DNA of 32,146 nt from an uncultured Pseudomonadota bacterium (lineage in GTDB: Bacteria; Myxococcota_A; UBA796; CAJQPC01): contig CAJXRZ010000074.1 of NCBI GenBank assembly GCA_913060515.1, forward strand, positions 1 through 32,146, written 5' to 3'. The position numbers were made by a program, and so were the translations under genes. Each line of letters begins with the position of its first letter. The first letter of the stretch is position 1. The notes beneath the pieces were generated by a model. It worked only from the letters and a program-made list of their open reading frames with translations. It ran no database searches and was not told where the DNA came from. Below are positions 24,624 through 32,146 of this stretch, one piece after another.

Positions 24624-25079
24624 TCAGTAGACGTCGTTGGCCGTGTTGACGGTCGCGTTGACGCTCTTGGTCGCCGTGTACGAAGCGGTGGTGGCGTCGC
24701 CGTCGACGTCGCACACACCGGTCACCAGGAAGTCACCACCAGGGGTGGTCGAGGCGGTGGTGGTCGTCACTGCATACTGACCACGGACCTTGCCGTCGGG
24801 TGCCCAGCCGAGCTTCTGGAAGTCAGCGTTGCCGCCAACCCAGTCAACCTGAACCTTGCCAGGAAGGGCACCGGGGTGCTGTGCAGCGACCAAGAAGGTG
24901 TCGAATGCAGCGTCGTAGCCCATCTCGGACGTCTTGATGCCCTTCACGTTGGAAGGCACCTCGGAGCGCTTGGCCCGGTACTGCATCTCGATGAAGTTCG
25001 GGATGGCGATTGCAGCGAGAATACCGATGATAGCGACAACAATCATCAGCTCGACCAGTGTAAAGCCCTTCTTAAACAT
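24624..25079 (-). CDS. pilA: Type IV pilin PilA
   Basis: A 151-residue class IVa prepilin. The leader is MFKKG, cut before Phe, and the mature N-terminus FTLVELMIVVAIIGILAAIA carries the conserved Glu5. The helix runs on to about residue 60 with a Lys/Arg patch (YRAKRSEVPSN). The globular part is Thr-rich (AVTTTTASTTPGGDF and SYTATKSVNATVNTANDVY at the end) and has a single Cys (VCDVDGD), so it lacks the usual C-terminal disulphide pair; this is also the case in Myxococcus-type pilins as I recall. GGAG stands 7 bases before ATG 25079. It is the last gene of the pil block and has its own sigma-54-like promoter and a terminator. Confidence 0.96.
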   Translation of the reverse strand: MFKKGFTLVELMIVVAIIGILAAIAIPNFIEMQYRAKRSEVPSNVKGIKTSEMGYDAAFDTFLVAAQHPGALPGKVQVDWVGGNADFQKLGWAPDGKVRGQYAVTTTTASTTPGGDFLVTGVCDVDGDATTASYTATKSVNATVNTANDVY

Positions 25080-25129
25080 GTTCAGCTCCGGGGGGGTAGT
25101 TGAGAAAGTCTGAGTTCACTTGGAATGTA

Positions 25130-25145
25130 TTCAAGACCCGTGCCA
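25130..25145 (-). promoter_or_regulatory. Sigma-54-type promoter of pilA
   Basis: Read on the - strand: TGGCACGGGTCTTGAA. The -24 element TGGCACG is perfect and the -12 element is TTGA in place of TTGC, with the correct ten bases between GG and the -12 G. Transcription would start near 25118, giving a leader of about 40 bases before ATG 25079. PilR, a sigma-54 activator, is encoded just upstream. Confidence 0.8.
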
Positions 25146-25208
25146 ACTCTCCGATACGGAGTATTAGGGCACCTTCAACCCCCGACTGACACCCAGCGTC
25201 GATCTTCG

Positions 25209-25244
25209 GGTGACAAAAAGCGTCACCTGACGAGATCCGTCACC
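25209..25244 (-). promoter_or_regulatory. Inverted repeats, candidate PilR-binding sites
   Basis: GGTGAC-N7-GTCACC lies at 25209-25227, TGACG-N5-CGTCA at 25228-25242, and a further GTCACC at 25239-25244. They stand about 90-125 bases before the predicted pilA start point, the normal place for sigma-54 activator sites. The last repeat overlaps the pilR stop codon. A hairpin with a terminator role for pilR is an alternative. Confidence 0.5.
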
Positions 25245-26628
25245 TCTCCAGCTCCAGCTTGGCCAGCCGGTAGCGGAAGCTCCTGAAGCTCATGCCCAAG
25301 AGCGCCGCGGCCCGGGTCTTGTTGCCCTGGGCGGTGTCCAAAGCGGCCTGGAGGTACTGGGATTCCACTTGGGCCAGGATGCTGTCCAGGTCCACACCCT
25401 CCTCTCCCACAAGAACGGCACCCAGCTCCGCCGTCGAGGACAGAGCGGGTTCGCTGCGCAAGCGGCGCGGCAAGCTGGACAGCGTGATCTGCGGCCCCTG
25501 CTCCATCGCCACCGCCCCTTCCATGGCGTTCTGCAGCTCGCGCACGTTGCCAGGCCAGGTGTAGCCGCGCAGAACTTCAATGACCTCGTCGGCGAAACCG
25601 CGCACCGGCTTGCTGTGTACGCCGGCGTAGTGACGCACGAAGTGCTCTGCGAGCAGCCCAATGTCCCCCCTCCTCTCTCGAAGCGGCGGCAGCTCAATGG
25701 GCACGACGTTGAGGCGGTAGTACAGATCCTCGCGGAATCGACCCGCCTGGATCTCTTCCTCCAAGTCCCGGTTGGTCGCCGCGATGATGCGCACATCGAT
25801 GTCTTGGGCTTGGGTGTCACCGACCTGGGTGACCCGACGCTCCTGGAGCACCCGCAGCAGCTTGACCTGGGCCGACAGCGGCATCTCACCGATCTCATCC
25901 AAGAACAGGGTGCCCTGGTTGGCGGCCGCGAAGTAGCCCACGCGGTCTCTCAGGGCGCCCGTGAAGGCGCCACGTCGATGCCCAAAGAGCTCAGACTCGA
26001 TGAGCCCTTCCGGAATGGCGCCGCAGTTTACCGCCACAAAGGGCCCGCCAGCCCGTGGACTGCCGTCGTGAATGGCACGGGCAACCAGCTCTTTGCCCGT
26101 CCCGCTCTCCCCGCGTACCAAGCAAGAGATCTGGCTGTCCTGAATGCGACGAACCATCGAATAGACCGCCTGCATGGCAGCGGACGTGCCGATTATTTCT
26201 CCAAAACCCTGCTTGAGTGCGGCCTTTAGGCTCTCGTTCTCCTGGACCAGCGCCTGGTGTCCCAGAGCCTTTCGAACGACAATGCGCAGCTCGTCGTTGT
26301 CGAAGGGCTTGAGCACATAGTCGCTGGCCCCCTCCTTCATGGCTTGGATCGCAGACTGCGTGGTGCCGTAGGCGGTGACCATCACCATGGGCAGGTCTCG
26401 GTGCTGCGGGATCACGCCAGAGCGCACCAAGCGCACCAACTCCAGCCCGCTCATGCCCGGCATGTTCATGTCGGTGAGCACCAGATCGATGGGCAGCGAC
26501 TTGAGCAGGGCGATCGCCTCCTCCGCGCTGGATGCAGCGCTGACCGTGTAGCCCTCGCGCTCAAAGAGAATGCCGAGCAGCTCGCGCATCGAGGTCTGGT
26601 CATCGACCACCAACAAGTGCTCAGGCAC
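25240..26628 (-). CDS. pilR: Type IV pilus response regulator PilR (sigma-54 activator)
   Basis: A 462-residue NtrC-type regulator in three parts. Receiver (1-120): acidic pair Asp9/Asp10, phosphoacceptor Asp53 in LVLTDMNMPG, and Lys in VLKPF near 107. AAA+ domain (about 140-380): Walker A GESGTGKE with Lys179, GAFTGA at 220-225 (the loop that contacts sigma-54) and Walker B TLFLDEIGEM. The C-terminal Fis-type HTH ends in TRAAALLGMSFRSFRYRLAKL. With PilS it controls pilA. Its start overlaps the end of pilS by 8 bases, so the two are translated together. Confidence 0.95.
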   Translation of the reverse strand: MPEHLLVVDDQTSMRELLGILFEREGYTVSAASSAEEAIALLKSLPIDLVLTDMNMPGMSGLELVRLVRSGVIPQHRDLPMVMVTAYGTTQSAIQAMKEGASDYVLKPFDNDELRIVVRKALGHQALVQENESLKAALKQGFGEIIGTSAAMQAVYSMVRRIQDSQISCLVRGESGTGKELVARAIHDGSPRAGGPFVAVNCGAIPEGLIESELFGHRRGAFTGALRDRVGYFAAANQGTLFLDEIGEMPLSAQVKLLRVLQERRVTQVGDTQAQDIDVRIIAATNRDLEEEIQAGRFREDLYYRLNVVPIELPPLRERRGDIGLLAEHFVRHYAGVHSKPVRGFADEVIEVLRGYTWPGNVRELQNAMEGAVAMEQGPQITLSSLPRRLRSEPALSSTAELGAVLVGEEGVDLDSILAQVESQYLQAALDTAQGNKTRAAALLGMSFRSFRYRLAKLELER

Positions 26629-28195
26629 TGGACTCCTCCAAAGGAAAACGCAACAGGAATTGAGTGCCCTCGCCTGGGCGACTCTTCACGCGGATGTCCC
26701 CGCCATGGGCCCGCACCACACGCTCAACGATCGCCAAGCCCAGGCCCGTGCCGCCGCTTCGCTGGGTGAAGAAGGGATCGAAGATCAGCGGGAGCTGGTC
26801 TGCCGGGATGCCCGGCCCCTGGTCAATGACGCTGAGCAGCGCCTGGCCGTCCTCTTTGACCAAGTGCAGCCCAACCTGCCCTCCGTCGGGCATGTGCTGG
26901 GCCGCGTTGAGCAACAGGTTCCAGAACACCTGGCGCAGCTGGTCGCCGTCTCCCATCAGAAAGTAGCGCCGCTCCAAGCCGGAGTGCTCCAAGGCGACGG
27001 CGGCGTAGCGCAGGTCGTGGGAGAAGGTCTCTGAGACCTCCTGCAGCAACTCTCCAAGCTCCACGCGGGACAAGCGCAGCTGAGGGTTCTGACCGGCGTC
27101 CCGAAAGTCAGTGACCAGGCGGTCCAAGCGCTCCACCTCGCGCAGCACGATGGCCCGCAGCCGCTGGTCTTGCTCCGAGAGCTCCATCAGCTGAAGGGCA
27201 CCGGAGAGGCTGGTCAGAGGGTTTTTGATCTCGTGGGCCAAGCCCTGTGAGAAGCGCCCGGCCGCGTCCAAGCGTTCTTCCCGTGCCCCTCGACGCTGGG
27301 TGGCACGCAGCTCCGTCACGTCCTCGATGACCAGGACAGCCTCCCCTTCATCCGCAGGCGAGCGGGAGATGAGTAGGGTTCGGTCTTGCCCTGGACCAGC
27401 ACCCTCGACCTCCCAGGCAGCGGCCCCGCCCTCCCCTTCCACGCCTGGAATCAACGAGGCCAGGCTTCCCTCGACCAGCCCTGGGAAGAGGTGCATCGCC
27501 GCGGCGTTGGCCGTGCGCACCGCCCCTTGCGGATCCAGAAGCACCAAGCCGGCCCGCAGGTGATCCAAGACCTGCGCCAGATCGCGCTCCACGGCCTTCC
27601 TCTCCTGGGTCTGCACCAAGAGTTTGGAGGCGAGCTCTCCTGCGAGCAGCCCCACCAAAAACACCCCAAAGACCTCGGTCAGCACGACCGCAGCCGCCTT
27701 GGCCGGATCCGCAAGGTCGGAGACGAAGAGGGCCACGGCGACCAAGAGCAGCGCGTTCAGAGCGGCGGATCCCAGGGCGCCGCGTCGACCATCCAAGTAG
27801 GCCGCGCCCAGAACGGCCGCAGGGAAGAGCGGCACGAAGGGCGATGCGGTGCCTCCAAAGAGCACCACCAAGCTGGTGACCACCAAGCTGTCGGTCAGCA
27901 GCTGGAGCAGGGTCAGCCGGCCCGGACGCTGAATGCGGCGCACCGCCCAGGCCGAGAAACCCAGCATGGCGTAGGTCCCTGCCACGACCGGGAGCGCCAG
28001 CTCGGGGTCCAGGGTGGCAGGCGCCGAGACTTGGGCGCCCAAGAGCAGCGAGGCGTAGATGAGCAACGCCGTCGCCAGAACCAGACGAAACAGGATGTAT
28101 TGGAGCAGGCGCTGCCGAAGCTCGCTGCGCTCGCTCGGCTCCTGGCTGCCGGTGGGCTCGCTGCCAGCAAGGGCAGCAGGGGGAGAAGCAGCCAA
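26621..28195 (-). CDS. pilS: Type IV pilus sensor kinase PilS
   Basis: A 524-residue histidine kinase. About six membrane helices lie between 30 and 190, as in PilS. A PAS-like domain follows (about 200-305, AQVLDHLRAGLVLLDPQGAVRTANAAA). The HisKA domain has GLAHEIKNPLTSLSG with phospho-acceptor His321. The HATPase domain contains the N box NLLLNAAQH, G1 VIDQGPGIP and G2 GGTGLGLAIVERVV. It signals to PilR, encoded next. In Pseudomonas PilS senses pilin in the membrane; a similar feedback is likely but not shown here. It lies 5 bases after pilC. Confidence 0.94.
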   Translation of the reverse strand: MAASPPAALAGSEPTGSQEPSERSELRQRLLQYILFRLVLATALLIYASLLLGAQVSAPATLDPELALPVVAGTYAMLGFSAWAVRRIQRPGRLTLLQLLTDSLVVTSLVVLFGGTASPFVPLFPAAVLGAAYLDGRRGALGSAALNALLLVAVALFVSDLADPAKAAAVVLTEVFGVFLVGLLAGELASKLLVQTQERKAVERDLAQVLDHLRAGLVLLDPQGAVRTANAAAMHLFPGLVEGSLASLIPGVEGEGGAAAWEVEGAGPGQDRTLLISRSPADEGEAVLVIEDVTELRATQRRGAREERLDAAGRFSQGLAHEIKNPLTSLSGALQLMELSEQDQRLRAIVLREVERLDRLVTDFRDAGQNPQLRLSRVELGELLQEVSETFSHDLRYAAVALEHSGLERRYFLMGDGDQLRQVFWNLLLNAAQHMPDGGQVGLHLVKEDGQALLSVIDQGPGIPADQLPLIFDPFFTQRSGGTGLGLAIVERVVRAHGGDIRVKSRPGEGTQFLLRFPLEESSA

Positions 28196-28200
28196 GGGCG

Positions 28201-29421
28201 CTATCCGATCGCGGACGCCATCGAGAAGATGGGCATGTACATCGCGATGACGAAGCCACCGACCACAACACCCAGGAACAACATGATCATGGGCTCCATC
28301 ATCGAGGTCAGGTTCTCGACCGACTGGTCGACCTCCTCGTCGTAGAAGTCCGCGATCTTGGTGAGCATGATGTCCAAGGCACCGGTGCTCTCACCGACGC
28401 TGATCATCTGACAGACCATGTCGGGGAACACGCCAGCTTCCTGAATGGGCTCGGCGATGGTGCGGCCCTCGGAGATGCTCTGACGCGCCCCCATGACCGC
28501 TTCCTCAATCACGACGTTTCCGGCCGTCTTGGCGCAGATGTCCAGGGCATCCAAGATGGGCACCCCCGAGGACACCATGGTGCCCAAGGTCCGGCAGAAA
28601 CGGGCCACCGCCACCTTGCGAAGCAGATCACCGAAGACCGGCAGCTTGAGCAGCAGTGTGTCCCAGACCTTGCGGCCCCTTGGCACGCCGTAGGACCACT
28701 TCAGGGCGAAGAAGGTGCCCAGCATGGCGCCGAGCAGGATGTACCAGTTGTTCTGGAGGAAGACGCTGAGGTCCACGACGACCTGGGTCGGGGCGGGCAA
28801 GGCGCTGCCGAACTCCAGGAACATGGACTCAAAGGTGGGCACCACAAAGAGCAACAGCACGACGACGACGATCAACGCCACGGTCATGACGATGGCCGGG
28901 TAGGTCATCGCGCCCTTGACCTTCCGGGTCAGCTTCTCGCTCTTCTCCATGAAGGCCGCGAGGCGGTTCAGGATGGTGTCCAAGATGCCGCCGACCTCGC
29001 CCGCTGCGACCAGGTTCTGGAAGAGCGTGTCGAAGGTGTCCGGGAACTTCTTGAGGGCGTCTGCGAAGGTCGTTCCCGACTCCACGGAGCCCTTGATGGC
29101 CGTCAGCTCCTCCCGAAGGGTGGGATTGCTGGCCTGCTTGGCCTGAATGTCCAAGCACTGGATCAGGGGCAAGCCGGAGTCGATCATCGTGGCGAACTGG
29201 CGCACGAAGATGACCAGGTCCTTGGTGGTGACCTTGGGCTTGAGGAACTTCCAGTCGGGAAGCTTGAGCTCCATGTCCAGGGCGCTGGCCTGTTTCACTT
29301 CGGAGACCTGGATCCGCATCGTGCGCAGGCGCACCTTGGCGGCGTTCAGATCGTCTGCATCGATCTTGCCCTTCTTGGCCGAGCCATCGGCCGAGCGGCC
29401 TTCGTATGCAAAGGTAGGCAT
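28201..29421 (-). CDS. pilC: Type IV pilus inner-membrane platform protein PilC
   Basis: A PilC/GspF-family protein of 406 residues from the preferred start ATG 29421. A start at 29442 adds only seven residues and has a poor ribosome-binding site, whereas GGAG lies about 9 bases before 29421. Two repeated GspF domains, each about 120 residues, are separated and followed by membrane helices (about 163-190, 215-240 and 372-395). Motifs include FVRQFATMIDSGLPLIQCLDI and FCRTLGTMVSSGVPILDALDI, the first helix of each repeat. It forms the platform that couples the assembly and retraction ATPases to pilin. The block begins here; pilB and pilT are not in this window. Confidence 0.95.
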   Translation of the reverse strand: MPTFAYEGRSADGSAKKGKIDADDLNAAKVRLRTMRIQVSEVKQASALDMELKLPDWKFLKPKVTTKDLVIFVRQFATMIDSGLPLIQCLDIQAKQASNPTLREELTAIKGSVESGTTFADALKKFPDTFDTLFQNLVAAGEVGGILDTILNRLAAFMEKSEKLTRKVKGAMTYPAIVMTVALIVVVVLLLFVVPTFESMFLEFGSALPAPTQVVVDLSVFLQNNWYILLGAMLGTFFALKWSYGVPRGRKVWDTLLLKLPVFGDLLRKVAVARFCRTLGTMVSSGVPILDALDICAKTAGNVVIEEAVMGARQSISEGRTIAEPIQEAGVFPDMVCQMISVGESTGALDIMLTKIADFYDEEVDQSVENLTSMMEPMIMLFLGVVVGGFVIAMYMPIFSMASAIG

Positions 29422-29460
29422 GTCCAGCGCTCCAAGAGCCACTACGGCCCGATCGGGTTC

Positions 29461-29490
29461 ACTTTACAGTCACCACACGGTCGAGAGCAA
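29461..29490 (-). promoter_or_regulatory. Possible sigma-70-type promoter for pilC
   Basis: Read on the - strand: TTGCTC, 18 bases, TAAAGT, ending 39 bases before the pilC start at 29421. Both boxes are imperfect. It lies in the 131-base gap shared with the divergent SprA-like gene; nothing else stands out there. Confidence 0.3.
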
Positions 29491-29552
29491 GGAGCCCTTC
29501 CCCGGATGGGTCTCTCCTAACGGCCCAGGACGTTGATCCGTAAGGGCAGGGC

Positions 29553-30356
29553 ATGGGACCGATCCACGCCATACAGACCTCGCAAGTCCAGCCAATCTCT
29601 CAAGCCAAAGGGCGCTCAGGGGGAAGAGAGCGCGCCGACCCTGGACAAGGGCCAGCGGTGGTCTTGAACCTGAGTCCAGAAGCCCAAGCTCAGATGGCCA
29701 TGGGCGTCGACGAGGTCAAGCTGCCCGTACAGCCGGTTCAACAAGTTCAGCGCTCCGAGGAGACTCTGGAGGAGCTGGAAGAGGAGCTGCAGCTGGCGAA
29801 GGCCAAGGAGGCCAAGGCTGAGAAGGCCGAGGCGCAGGAGGAGGGAGAGGAGGCCTCCTTGGATGGGCTGAGCTCTGAGGAGAAGGCCCAGGTCAAGGCA
29901 ATGGAGGCCCGCGACGCCGAGGTCCGCACACATGAGCAGGCCCACAAGGCGGTGGGTGGCGCCCTCGCCGGCTCGATCACCTACAGCACCGAGAAGGGCC
30001 CGGACGGAAAGGACTACGTCATCGGGGGCCACGTGCCCATCGACATGAGCCCTGGAAACACCCCAGAGGAGACGGTCCAGAAGGCCGCGCGCATCCAAGC
30101 CGCCGCTCTGGCGCCCGCCGACCCCTCGCCGGCCGACAAGTCGGTGGCAGCCAAGGCGGCCCAGATGGGATCCGAGGCGCGGGTTGCCGCAGCTGACCAA
30201 GCCAGGGCCGAGGCCAAGGCGTCAGAGGCGGAATCGACAGCGGCAAAGGAGCAGGCCAAAGGGGAGGCCCAGACCACCCAGGCCAGCGGCGTACCAACAA
30301 CCCGCCCACCGGGGCTCGCCAAAGCAGCCGCCAGCTACGCACGCTGGGCGGCCTAA
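29553..30356 (+). CDS. SprA-family putative metalloprotease-like protein
   Basis: A 267-residue protein with the central region of the SprA-related family. LSSEEKAQVKAMEARDAEVRTHEQAH places the zincin-like HEQAH at 127-131, followed by a Gly/Ala-rich turn, ITYSTEKGPDGKDYVIGGHVPIDMSP and an Ala-rich helix with AAALAPADPSPADKSVAAKA. These are all family features. Before it is a Glu/Lys-rich coiled coil (about 65-100); after it an Ala-rich tail. The HExxH-like sequence is HEQAH, so a metal site is possible, but proteolysis has not been shown for the family as far as I know. It is divergent from pilC, possibly soluble, and has no signal peptide. Confidence 0.83.
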   Translation: MGPIHAIQTSQVQPISQAKGRSGGRERADPGQGPAVVLNLSPEAQAQMAMGVDEVKLPVQPVQQVQRSEETLEELEEELQLAKAKEAKAEKAEAQEEGEEASLDGLSSEEKAQVKAMEARDAEVRTHEQAHKAVGGALAGSITYSTEKGPDGKDYVIGGHVPIDMSPGNTPEETVQKAARIQAAALAPADPSPADKSVAAKAAQMGSEARVAAADQARAEAKASEAESTAAKEQAKGEAQTTQASGVPTTRPPGLAKAAASYARWAA

Positions 30357-30420
30357 GCCGCTTTTGTTTTCACCCTGGTCTCGCCTGCGGTTCTAATTGG
30401 GGAACCCACCGAGAGAATCT

Positions 30421-30906
30421 ATGTTGCTGCTCAGTACCCTTGCTCTGGCACAGACCCCGGAGCCGCCCGAGCGCACGGAGCCCGACCACGGCATGCGCAT
30501 CTTCCTGGGCGGCGGCACCGCCGTGTCCTCGGACGGGGGACCGCGCGGTACCGCTGAGTTGGGCGTACAGCGCATCGAGCGTACCAAACGCCTCTCGGGG
30601 GCATTCGGCCTCTCCCTACAGACCTTCGACGTAGACGGGCGCCCCCTCCCCATCTTGGACCTGGACGCCATGCTGCGCCTGCGGCCCGACCAAGACTGGA
30701 CTCTTCGGCCCTTCGTCTCCGGCGGCGTCGGCCTGAGCATCCTGCTGATTCTGCCAATGCCTTGCATCACGCTCGGATTGGGCGCGGAGCTGAATCTAGG
30801 CGACTTGAACCTCGACCTTGTGCTCCAGGCACGGCAGATCGCGGACATCTACCTCACCCAAGACTCGGTCACGACGACCACCCTTCAAGTGGGCGTGGGA
30901 TTCTGA
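30421..30906 (+). CDS. Small outer-membrane-type beta-barrel-like protein
   Basis: A 161-residue protein from ATG 30421, chosen because GAGAG precedes it. A TTG at 30397 would add eight residues and an Arg ahead of the hydrophobic core, so it remains possible. The signal peptide ends near TLALA-Q. The mature chain alternates polar and hydrophobic residues in strands (GMRIFLGGGTAVSS, TAELGVQRIER, SGAFGLSLQTFDV, LGLGAELNLGDLNLDLVLQ) and ends in VGVGF with a terminal Phe, the signal for insertion by the BAM machinery. About eight strands could be present. Family not recognised. Confidence 0.72.
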   Translation: MLLLSTLALAQTPEPPERTEPDHGMRIFLGGGTAVSSDGGPRGTAELGVQRIERTKRLSGAFGLSLQTFDVDGRPLPILDLDAMLRLRPDQDWTLRPFVSGGVGLSILLILPMPCITLGLGAELNLGDLNLDLVLQARQIADIYLTQDSVTTTTLQVGVGF

Positions 30907-30996
30907 GATCAGCCCCTCGGCATGGACATTCCCTGGCACAACGCTTAGACCGCGCGCCCCTAGGCCGAGTGACGGCCTTCACAACGAGAGGGACGC

Positions 30997-32098
30997 TTGA
31001 GTTTCGACGACCTCGGCCTGTCCGAGCCCCTTCTGCGCGCAATCCGCGACCAGAACTATGACACCCCCACCCCAATCCAGCTCCAGGCCATTCCGCCACT
31101 GCTGGACGGACGCGACGTCCTCGGGGTAGCCCAGACGGGCACCGGCAAGACCGCTGCCTTTTCCCTGCCCGTGCTGCAGCACCTGCACGACAGCCAAGAC
31201 GAAGGTGGCCGGCGCCACGTTCGCTGCCTGATTCTGACCCCAACCCGCGAGCTCGCCACACAGATCGGCGAGAGCATGCGGGTCTACGGCACCTACCTGG
31301 ACATTGAGCACCAGGTCATCTTCGGCGGTGTCAGCCAGCACCCCCAGGTCCAAGCCTTGCGCCGAGGCTTTGACATCCTGGTGGCCACGCCTGGCCGACT
31401 GCTGGACCTGATCAACCAGGGTCACTGCCGCCTGAACAAGGTGGACTTCCTGATTCTGGACGAGGCCGACCGGATGCTGGACATGGGCTTTATCCATGAC
31501 CTGAAGAAGATCATCGCCCTGCTGCCCAGCCGCCGGCAGAACCTGCTCTTCTCGGCGACCATGCCTCCAAACATCGCCAAGCTGGCCCAGGACTACCTGC
31601 ACGACCCAGTGCGCGTAGAGGTGGCCCCCCAGGCCACGACTGTCGAGCGCATCGACCAGTCGGTGATGTTCGTGCTCCAGTCCAACAAGCGCAAGCTGCT
31701 CTCCCACCTGCTCGACGAGCTGGATGTGGAGAAGGCCATCGTCTTCACCCGCACCAAGCACGGCGCCAACCGACTGGTGAAGAGCCTGGAGATCGACGGC
31801 CACACCGCCGCTGCAATCCACGGCAACAAGTCCCAGAACGCGCGCACCCGCGCCCTGGAAGGCTTCAAGAAGGGCAAGGTCAAGGCCCTGGTCGCCACCG
31901 ATGTCGCCAGCCGCGGCATCGACATTGACGGCGTGACCCACGTCTTCAACTACGACTTGCCCAATGAGTCGGAGTCCTACGTGCACCGCATCGGCCGCAC
32001 CGGCCGCGCTGGACGCGAAGGCATCGCCATCGCCTTCTGTGATGAGACGGAGGGTGGCTACCTCAACGACATCCAGCGGCTCATCGGCATGCCTGTTC
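30997..32098 (+). CDS. rhlE: DEAD-box RNA helicase, RhlE-type, 3' end missing
   Basis: The frame starts at TTG 30997 (GAGAGGGA just upstream) and is open to the adapter at 32099, giving 367 residues; the natural C-terminal tail is lost. Motifs in order: Q motif [11 protein letters not shown] (24-33), Walker A AQTGTGKT (45-52), PTRELA, TPGR, DEAD (155-158), SAT, and in the second domain [20 protein letters not shown] and [11 protein letters not shown]. The start [16 protein letters not shown] is typical of RhlE-like proteins. It unwinds short RNA duplexes with ATP and usually acts in ribosome assembly or RNA turnover. Only the last part of domain 2 or a basic tail should be missing. Confidence 0.93.
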
Positions 32099-32146
32099 CT
32101 GTCTCTTATACACATCTCCGAGCCCACGAGACAGGCAGAAATCTCG
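32099..32146 (+). other. Nextera P7-side adapter with i7 index (artefact)
   Basis: 32099-32132 is the reverse complement of the Nextera Read 2 transposase adapter, starting with the mosaic end CTGTCTCTTATACACATCT. 32133-32140 (AGGCAGAA) equals i7 index N703, and ATCTCG is the start of the P7 oligo complement. It is library sequence and truncates the helicase gene. Confidence 0.98.

Noticed and set aside
23883-25103. 406-residue + strand frame opposite pilA and the GT-C-like gene
   Set aside because: Antisense to pilA, whose leader and helix are unmistakable.
30934-30949. TGGCAC-N5-TTAGA before the helicase, sigma-54-like
   Set aside because: The -12 GC is missing (TTAG), no activator site is seen, and RNA helicases are not typical targets.
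30979-32127. 382-residue - strand frame beginning [10 protein letters not shown]
   Set aside because: Its start is adapter sequence and the rest is antisense to a clear DEAD-box helicase.

Overview
This is a 32,146-base, high-GC contig that is almost wholly coding. It comes from a Gram-negative bacterium, probably a myxobacterium-like deltaproteobacterium (Myxococcota or a relative). The evidence is a Myxococcus-type pilC-pilS-pilR-pilA order with a sigma-54-like site before pilA, several outer-membrane-type lipoproteins with Asp/Thr/Ala-rich linkers, SprA-type and BtpA-type proteins, and many long TPR proteins. The taxonomic call is inference. Both ends are sequencing adapter, not genome: 1-42 is the Nextera Read 1 side with an i5 index and 32099-32146 is the Nextera Read 2 side with an i7 index. 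The biological sequence is therefore about 43-32098, and the last gene is cut by the library end.

Layout. 287-1792 encodes an unrecognised exported protein. 1872-9688 is a ten-gene overlapping operon on the + strand for an Mrp/complex-I-like cation/proton antiporter: MrpE, F, G, a separate MbhD/E-like (MrpA C-terminal) subunit, MrpB, C, D, two further antiporter-like subunits, and between those two a small His/Glu-rich two-helix membrane protein. 9727-11337 (- strand) holds a BtpA/SgcQ-family TIM barrel and, upstream of it, an unusual protein that looks like a protease-dead UmuD/LexA-type domain joined to a Y-polymerase-like segment and ending in a beta-clamp-like QLALF. A long palindrome lies between that gene and a divergent small secreted protein. 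11890-12801 is a pentapeptide-repeat protein with one membrane helix and a pseudopilin-like outer domain. 12805-14983 (- strand) has three lipoprotein genes that look like diverged paralogues.

From 24530 down to 15159 the - strand carries a long run: a GT-C/TMTC-like membrane protein with TPRs, a membrane-anchored TPR-like protein, a folK-transaldolase fused reading frame, a TetR/FadR-like regulator, etfB, etfA and a 964-residue TPR-TM-TPR protein. An 18-base inverted repeat almost identical to the Bacillus FadR operator overlaps the start of the regulator, so fatty-acid-responsive autoregulation of fadR-etfB-etfA is likely.

29421-24624 (- strand) is the type IV pilus block pilC, pilS, pilR, pilA. 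A -24/-12 promoter and PilR-like inverted repeats lie in front of pilA and a terminator behind it. On the + strand the right end has an SprA-like HEQAH protein, a small outer-membrane-type protein and a DEAD-box RNA helicase truncated by the adapter. No RNA genes, insertion sequences, CRISPR arrays or prophage were seen, and no gene-free stretch exceeds 300 bases.
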